From assembly GCA_963841905.1 (NCBI GenBank), contig CAWJEM010000021.1:134240-198239 (forward strand): a stretch of DNA of 64,000 bases, given 5' to 3'. The position numbers and the translations under genes are program-made. The notes beneath the pieces were generated by a model. It had not been told where the DNA came from, searched no databases, and saw only the letters and a list, made by a program, of their open reading frames with translations. This stretch comes from JACCSI01 sp963841905. Lineage in GTDB: Bacteria > Acidobacteriota > Vicinamibacteria > Vicinamibacterales > UBA2999. Shown here one piece after another: positions 58,793-64,000 of the stretch (position 1 is the stretch's first letter; the number at the start of each line of letters is the position of its first letter).

Positions 58793-59278
58793 ATGACGGA
58801 CAACCAACCGGGTACTTCCGCGATCGGCCGCCGGAACTTCGTCGTCCGGGCGATCCTGGCGATTCAGGCGACCCTCGGCGCGACCCTCGCGTTCATCCTC
58901 GGCGCCACGACGCTGACGCCGAGCTTCGCTCGCCGCCAACCGACCTGGCTGAAAGCGGCGGCCCTTGATGCGCTGCTCGACGATCAGCCGCTGGCCGTCA
59001 CGTTGCGCCTGACTCGTCAAGATGGGTATTCGCAGGTGGTCGATCGGACGGTTGTGTACCTGGTTCGCACCGGTGAGCACGAGGTGCGCGCACTGCAGTC
59101 GACCTGCACCCACCTGGGCTGCCGCACGTCCTACGATCGGCGGTCGAAACGCATCCGCTGTCCCTGTCATGGCGGCGTCTTCGATTCACAGGGCAACGTG
59201 ATCGACGGACCGCCGCCGGCACCGCTGCCAGCGCTGGTGACGCGCGTCGAGAACGGACAGGTGATGGTGCAGGTGTAG
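58793..59278 (+). CDS. Rieske iron-sulfur protein
   Basis: 161 aa. Twin-Arg-like N-terminus (IGRRNFVVRAILAIQATLGATLAFILG) with one anchor span, then the Rieske fold with both cluster-binding loops: CTHLGC (about residue 104) and CPCHGGVFD (about 123). The 2Fe-2S cluster takes electrons from quinol in a bc-type complex. The next gene, cytochrome b, starts 1 bp after its stop. Short leader from TATAAT at 58720. Confidence 0.95.
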   Translation: MTDNQPGTSAIGRRNFVVRAILAIQATLGATLAFILGATTLTPSFARRQPTWLKAAALDALLDDQPLAVTLRLTRQDGYSQVVDRTVVYLVRTGEHEVRALQSTCTHLGCRTSYDRRSKRIRCPCHGGVFDSQGNVIDGPPPAPLPALVTRVENGQVMVQV

Positions 59279-59279
59279 C

Positions 59280-60917
59280 ATGAGAGGTTTGCTCGATTGG
59301 CTGGATGGGCGCACCGGCTATCGTGCGGTCCTGCACCATGTGCTCGACGAACCGCTGCCGAAAGGCACCGGCTGGGCGTTCACCACCGGCAGTGCGCTCC
59401 TCTTCCTCCTCGGCGTACAGTTCGCGACCGGCCTGGCGCTGGCCATGTATTACGTGCCCGCTCCGCTCCTCGCGTACGACAGCGTTCGCTTCATCACCGA
59501 CTCGCTCACTCTCGGCTGGCTGCTCCGCGGTCTCCACTACTGGGGCTCCACCTTCATCGTCCTTGCGGCCGCGGTTCACATGCTTCGGGTCTTCCTGTAC
59601 GGCTCGTATAAGGCGCCGCGTGAGGTGACGTGGCTGGTCGGGGTCGTGCTGTTTCTGCTGATCCTCGCCTTCTCGTTGAGTGGGTATCTGCTGCCATGGG
59701 ATCAGAAGGCCTATTGGGCGACCATCGTCACGATCAATATCGCTAGGGCCACCCCATTCGTCGGTGAGCCGATCGCCGACATCATGCGCGGCGGCAGTCA
59801 GTTGGGCGCGCTGACGCTCGGCCGCTGGTACACGGCCCACGTCTTGCTGTTGCCGGCGGCCCTCATTCTCTTCGTCGTTGCTCACATTTCGTTGATGCGG
59901 CGACATGGGATTTCCGGTCCGCTTAGCGGCGGGACCCCCGCATCCCAGCCGCGAGAAAACCGGGAGCGCGAAAGCCACACGGTCCCTTTCTTCCCGTGGC
60001 ATGCCATCAAAGACACGCTGGTCATGGCTGCCGTGTTCGCTGTGCTGCTCGTGTTCGCGTTTTCGTTTCCGGCGCATCTCGACGAGATCGCGAATCCCGC
60101 CGACGCGTCCTATGTCCCGCGTCCGGAGTGGTACTTCCTGTCGCTGTTCGAGCTGCTCAAGTATTTCCCCGGGCCCTTTGAGCCTCTGGCGACGATGGTC
60201 ATTCCAGGGCTGGTGATGGGCTTCTTGTTTGCCCTGCCGTTCCTCGATCGCGGCCCGTCGCGACACCCAATGAGTCGCGGCCGCCTTCTGCTGACGCTCG
60301 CGATGGGTGCGATCGGAACGGCCACGGTGGTGCTGACCATGATGGGGCTGAGCGATTCGCCTCGGCAGTACGATCCCCACGACTGGGGGCCTCGCGCCAT
60401 TGCCGGGCATCTCCTGGTGAGCTCACCAGACAACCAATGCGCTCGCTGCCACGTGTCGGGCGGGCCGGCGGCTGAATTGTCGATTACACGCATGACGAAG
60501 GACGAAGAGTGGCTGGTTGCGCACATGGCGGACCCCGTCGCTATTGCCCCGGGTGTGCGGAGCGAATCGGACCCGGCGCCGCCGCCACAGATGACGAGGT
60601 TTCAGGCTCAGGCCGTGCTCGCGTACTTGCGCCGGATCCGCGCGGGCTCCCACCCGCCGCCGGTGACCGACGAGGATCGACTGGCCGCAACGACCTTCTC
60701 GAACATCTGCGTGGGATGTCACAAGATCGCCGGCGAGGGCGGGGAGAGCGCGCCGGACCTGTCCCGGGTGGGTGCGCGCCGCGACGCAGCGGGCATCAAG
60801 CGGATGATCCAGGATCCGACCGCCGAGTTCCCGGACACGATGATGCCGCCCTATCGGGAACGGCTGACTGAGCAGCAGATCGACGCGTTGGTGCAGTTCC
60901 TTTCAAAACGGCGCTGA
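59280..60917 (+). CDS. Cytochrome b fused to a C-terminal two-haem cytochrome c
   Basis: 545 aa. Residues 1-360 are cytochrome b: spans with haem-ligand His in LLRGLHYWGSTFIVLAAAVHMLRVF and in RWYTAHVLLLPAALILFVVAHISLMRRHG, and the Qo-site PEWY (VPRPEWYFLSLFELLKYFPGP). After another span, the C-terminal part has two haem c sites, CARCH (387-391) and CVGCH (477-481), with MMPPYRERL as a likely Met-ligand region. With the Rieske gene this gives a compact two-gene quinol-oxidising complex without a separate cytochrome c1. Confidence 0.92.
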   Translation: MRGLLDWLDGRTGYRAVLHHVLDEPLPKGTGWAFTTGSALLFLLGVQFATGLALAMYYVPAPLLAYDSVRFITDSLTLGWLLRGLHYWGSTFIVLAAAVHMLRVFLYGSYKAPREVTWLVGVVLFLLILAFSLSGYLLPWDQKAYWATIVTINIARATPFVGEPIADIMRGGSQLGALTLGRWYTAHVLLLPAALILFVVAHISLMRRHGISGPLSGGTPASQPRENRERESHTVPFFPWHAIKDTLVMAAVFAVLLVFAFSFPAHLDEIANPADASYVPRPEWYFLSLFELLKYFPGPFEPLATMVIPGLVMGFLFALPFLDRGPSRHPMSRGRLLLTLAMGAIGTATVVLTMMGLSDSPRQYDPHDWGPRAIAGHLLVSSPDNQCARCHVSGGPAAELSITRMTKDEEWLVAHMADPVAIAPGVRSESDPAPPPQMTRFQAQAVLAYLRRIRAGSHPPPVTDEDRLAATTFSNICVGCHKIAGEGGESAPDLSRVGARRDAAGIKRMIQDPTAEFPDTMMPPYRERLTEQQIDALVQFLSKRR

Positions 60918-60999
60918 CCGCGCCTTGACTTGACCATGCGCGGGGCGTAAGCTCCGCGAAAATTCCCGCCTCGTCCACCTGCGCAACTTGGAGGTAGAG

Positions 61000-63918
61000 A
61001 TGTCTCGTGCTCTCCTCGGCTCGTTGGCGGCTGCGATCGTTTTGACAGCGACAACCGTATTCGCTCAGACCGGAGACGGTAGCCTGAGAGGCTTCGTCAA
61101 AGACGAACAGGGTGCGATCTTGCCGGGCGTGACCGTCACCGCTCACAGCCCAGCACTCCTCACGCCAGTGTCCGTCGTGAGCGATAGCACCGGCTACTAC
61201 CGCGTCCTGAACTTACCGCCAGGAACCTATGCCCTGACGGCGGAGCTGGCCGGCTTCGCGAGCTGGCGTTTCGAAGGGATCGTGATGCGCGCCGGCACGA
61301 CGTTCACCGTCGACGTGCAAATGAAAATCGGCACGCTCGCGGAAACGGTGACGGTTAGCGGCGAGTCACCGATGATCGAAACGGGGCGACCGACGAGCGT
61401 CCTCAACATCGATGGCGAGTTGGTGCGCGCTGCACCGATCACCTCGCGACGACTGTTCAGCGATGCGCTCGATCTTGCGCCTGGTGTGGGATCGAGAAAC
61501 GTGGATGACGGCGTGGGGCGGCGCGCCTACTACTTCCGCGGCTCTCATATCTACGCGCACGCGTTCCAGCTCGAGGGCGCACCAGCGTCGGCCTACATCG
61601 ATTCGGCCGCGCATTCGATGGGCATGGGCGGCGACACGGTTCAGGATGTCGAGATCAAGCTCGGCGGCGCCGATGCCTCCACACCGCTCAGCACAGGTGT
61701 CGTCATGAACATCGTGACGCCGCGCGGGCAGAACCAGCTCAAAGGCTCGGCAAGCTATTCCTATCAACCGCTCGACTGGAACAGCGACAACACGAAGGGT
61801 GGCGCGGCGCCTGGCGGGCTGCCAACCTTCCAGAAGGTCAGTCAGTGGGATATGTCAGTGGGTGGCCGTGTGATTCGGGATCGGGTGTGGTTCTTTGGCA
61901 CCTACCGATACGCCGACCTGATCAACGGCATCAGTCGCACGCCGCAGGACCTTTACTATCTGACGACGTTCAGACCCGATTTCGTACCGTTCGACAACGA
62001 CTCAGTGAGCAGACAGCCCTACATCAAGTTGACCGGACAGCTCACCGCCAATCATGAGCTGTCGGGGTTCTGGCAGAACGATCGCAACCGGTTCAGCAGC
62101 AATCGCGAGCGTGACACGCATGACATCAACCCGCGCGGCACTGGCGGATCGTTGTACCAGGCGAAGCTCAACTCGGTGTGGACCAACCGGCTGCAGACGC
62201 AGTTCTCGGCTTCCTATAACAACAAGGGCGGCGCCGAACGCGATACCTACGAAGACTTCCAGGGATTCGGCCCGTCGACCACGGTCGCGCAGACGACACG
62301 GATCTCGGGAGGTGTTCCGACGGCGTCGGCCATTCTAGTCACGATGAACAACGTGGAAACGAATTCCATTGCCCCCTCGTCGATGGTGACTCTCAGGGGC
62401 GATCTGACGTACTACAAGGAGGGTTGGGCGGGATCGCACGAGTTCAAGACCGGCATCTGGGCGGCGCCGAGCCTGAGCCGCGATGTCTTCAGCGAGGCCC
62501 TCAACGACGGCTTCACTCTCGAGCGTCTGGTCCAGCGCGATCCGAACAACCCCGACGCCGGATTGCGCGTATACCAGCGGCGCTATCAGACGCCGCTCAA
62601 CGTGCAGACCACGGCGGCCCGCGATCGCGACATCGCGTTCTACGTGCAGGATAACTGGAAGCCGCATCCGAGGCTCTCGCTCAATTTGGGTGTGCGCGCC
62701 GATTACGTCCGTCGCTTCGACGATATGTTCGAGGTCGTTCGAATGGACAGCACGAACATCGGGCCGCGCGTTGGTGGTGCGTTTCTGGTGACCTCGGATG
62801 CGCGGAATGTCCTTCGCGCCTTTTTTGGACGCGTGCACGAGCAGGTGAACGGCCGCGACCCGATCACCACGTTTGGACCAACCTCCAATCGAGATCAAAT
62901 CAACATCTACGATGTCGACGCCGATGGCGTGCTCGAAACCACGGTGGCCACCCCAGCCGCGACGCAGGCGCTCAACCAGCTCGCCTTCGATCCCGAGCTG
63001 CATCAACCCTTCGTCGACGAGTATGCGATTGGCTTCGCGCGGCAGTTTCCCGGTCAAGTCAGCCTCGACCTTTCGTTCAATCGTCGCTATTTCAAGGACT
63101 CGTACGCCGAAATCGACCTGAATGGGTTTTATCCGAGCGGGCCGAATCAGCCATTCGGCGGCTTTGGTCGCATCGACCCGAACCAGGGATTGATCATGCA
63201 GCAGACCAACGCCACCTGGAGCACGGTCGTCGTGACCAACCTGGAAGCCATCCTCGCCAAGAACCTGTCGCACAACTTCCAGGTCGTGGGCACCTTCACG
63301 CGTCAATGGCAACACCTGGACGGGACGTGGAACCCGACCGATCCGGCACGATTCGTCCAGCCGGACGCCTTCCCGAACAATCGCGATCTGTCGCGACATC
63401 TGTTCGGCAACGGCGATGACAGCAGCCTGGATGGCGGCGGCGCCGAGTCCGGCGTTGCGTATCGTCCGTACTCAGTGCGCCTGGCGGGTCAGTATTTCGC
63501 CCCGTGGGACATCAGAGTGGCAGCCAGTTACGTGATTCAGGCCGGTGGCTACCTCGGACCGGTACAGATTCAACTGCCCGCCGGCGATCCCATCTTCGGG
63601 CCGGGAACCTTCCGGCTCCCGAATGGCACCAACGCCTCAAATCCGCTGGCTACGTCCTGGCGGTTTGCATATGGCACCCGCGGCGACGGCCAGGTCCGCA
63701 ACGAGACCACGCGCTATTTGCAGCTCAATCTCGGCAAGACCTTCAGGTTTGGGCGGCAGAGCGTCGACACCGGCCTCGGAATCTTCAACGTGTTCAACAC
63801 CGGCGCGCATACGCAGTGGAATACCGGCGCCAATCGGCTCAACTCCGATTCGTACCTGTCGCGATTCAATCGTCATCCACCGCGAGCGTTCCAGGTGACG
63901 CTGGGGTACAAGTTCTGA
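61000..63918 (+). CDS. TonB-dependent receptor with carboxypeptidase-regulatory-like N-domain
   Basis: 972 aa outer-membrane protein. Signal peptide (MSRALLGSLAAAIVLTATTVFA), a CarboxypepD_reg-like domain at about 25-105 (GSLRGFVKDEQGAILPGVTVTAHS, PPGTYALTAELAGF), a plug region (SVLNIDGELVRAAPITSRRLFSDALDLAPGV; MNIVTPRGQNQLKGSASYSYQ) and a beta-barrel ending in the aromatic FQVTLGYKF. No obvious TonB box is visible. This layout is abundant in Acidobacteriota and often linked to glycan or peptide uptake; the ligand is unknown. GGAGGT lies 4 bp before the ATG region at 60990-60995. Confidence 0.93.
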   Translation: MSRALLGSLAAAIVLTATTVFAQTGDGSLRGFVKDEQGAILPGVTVTAHSPALLTPVSVVSDSTGYYRVLNLPPGTYALTAELAGFASWRFEGIVMRAGTTFTVDVQMKIGTLAETVTVSGESPMIETGRPTSVLNIDGELVRAAPITSRRLFSDALDLAPGVGSRNVDDGVGRRAYYFRGSHIYAHAFQLEGAPASAYIDSAAHSMGMGGDTVQDVEIKLGGADASTPLSTGVVMNIVTPRGQNQLKGSASYSYQPLDWNSDNTKGGAAPGGLPTFQKVSQWDMSVGGRVIRDRVWFFGTYRYADLINGISRTPQDLYYLTTFRPDFVPFDNDSVSRQPYIKLTGQLTANHELSGFWQNDRNRFSSNRERDTHDINPRGTGGSLYQAKLNSVWTNRLQTQFSASYNNKGGAERDTYEDFQGFGPSTTVAQTTRISGGVPTASAILVTMNNVETNSIAPSSMVTLRGDLTYYKEGWAGSHEFKTGIWAAPSLSRDVFSEALNDGFTLERLVQRDPNNPDAGLRVYQRRYQTPLNVQTTAARDRDIAFYVQDNWKPHPRLSLNLGVRADYVRRFDDMFEVVRMDSTNIGPRVGGAFLVTSDARNVLRAFFGRVHEQVNGRDPITTFGPTSNRDQINIYDVDADGVLETTVATPAATQALNQLAFDPELHQPFVDEYAIGFARQFPGQVSLDLSFNRRYFKDSYAEIDLNGFYPSGPNQPFGGFGRIDPNQGLIMQQTNATWSTVVVTNLEAILAKNLSHNFQVVGTFTRQWQHLDGTWNPTDPARFVQPDAFPNNRDLSRHLFGNGDDSSLDGGGAESGVAYRPYSVRLAGQYFAPWDIRVAASYVIQAGGYLGPVQIQLPAGDPIFGPGTFRLPNGTNASNPLATSWRFAYGTRGDGQVRNETTRYLQLNLGKTFRFGRQSVDTGLGIFNVFNTGAHTQWNTGANRLNSDSYLSRFNRHPPRAFQVTLGYKF

Positions 63919-63924
63919 CGCATG

Positions 63925-64000
63925 TCATTTGGCGACTTGGTGACTGGGCGCTTGCGTGATTGAGTTTCGTGATGGGGTGATTGAGTGATCAAGGTGCTCA
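63925..64000. repeat. GTGATTGAG / GTGACTGGGCG repeat at window end (family E)
   Basis: Imperfect units GCGTGATTGAG, GTGATGGGGTGATTGAG after the TonB receptor stop. They are the reverse complement of the AATCACCCAATC units at 26056-26157. The element may continue off-window. Confidence 0.7.

Noticed and set aside
58998..60410. 470-codon minus-strand frame opposite Rieske/cytochrome b
   Set aside because: Shadow: Arg/Gln/His-rich, no domains, and the plus strand has complete cofactor motifs.

Overview
The window (GC-rich, all genes with bacterial codon habits) most likely comes from an Acidobacteriota chromosome, probably Vicinamibacteria-like. The pointers are an FtsX/MacB-type permease of the acidobacterial 'ADOP' kind, a TonB-dependent receptor with an N-terminal carboxypeptidase-regulatory-like domain, an RpoB subunit carrying a cysteine-rich zinc-ribbon insertion, a Gram-negative LPS/Lol gene set, and a very old housekeeping gene order. 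The taxonomic call is inference; no rRNA lies in the window.

Layout. 1-2.4 kb: 5' part of selA (minus), a 9-bp minisatellite, a small hypothetical gene and a cold-shock gene with a possible attenuator leader. 2.4-4.8 kb: purH, then about 800 bp without an intact gene (GC hairpin repeats, a tRNA-Asn remnant, a decayed reading frame, GAACCC repeats). 4.8-8.4 kb (minus): Trm112-like gene, GT9 heptosyltransferase, O-antigen ligase and heptose-7-phosphate kinase, an LPS operon. 8.5-15.5 kb (plus): TPR protein, lolB-like, ispE, tRNA-Gln, prs, rplY, pth, rpsF, rpsR, rplI. 15.6-23 kb: dnaB, an Sdh-anchor-like membrane protein, AraC regulator, phosphoesterase, VOC protein, alr, radA. 23-31.8 kb: GT-C-like membrane protein, PIN-TRAM protein, plsC, dedA (minus), B3/4 protein, ispDF fusion, gltX, rlmB. 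31.9-46.6 kb: tRNA-Thr/Tyr/Gly/Thr, tuf, rpmG, tRNA-Trp, secE, nusG, rplKAJL, rpoB, rpoC, closed by a strong terminator. 46.7-64 kb, accessory: coiled-coil membrane protein, CoA ligase, epoxide-hydrolase-like protein, divergent Nramp (minus), ADOP permease, TauE-like exporter (minus), a TPR/histidine kinase/response regulator set (minus), a two-gene Rieske/cytochrome b-c complex, and a large TonB receptor.

How the genes fit together. The middle of the window is the conserved translation/transcription backbone (dnaB...alr-radA-PIN/TRAM-ispDF-gltX-rlmB-tRNA-tuf-rpmG-secE-nusG-rplKAJL-rpoBC) seen in distantly related bacteria, interleaved with isoprenoid, phospholipid and LPS genes. The lolB-ispE-prs-rplY-pth stretch repeats an order known from Gammaproteobacteria.

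The most unusual structure is between the genes. Many gaps contain short-period tandem repeats (7-14 bp units), often followed by their own reverse complement so that the whole gap can fold into one long hairpin. At least four families recur at separated loci, with conserved loop or arm sequences, and two invade gene ends (ispDF 3' end, plsC 5' end). A second pattern is a TANNNT-type -10 box 5-8 bp before the start codon of about ten genes that lack a Shine-Dalgarno sequence, pointing to common leaderless transcription. Two genes (rpsF and the ADOP permease) have a good ribosome binding site and start codon in the wrong frame, so single-base sequence errors or real frameshifts must be considered.
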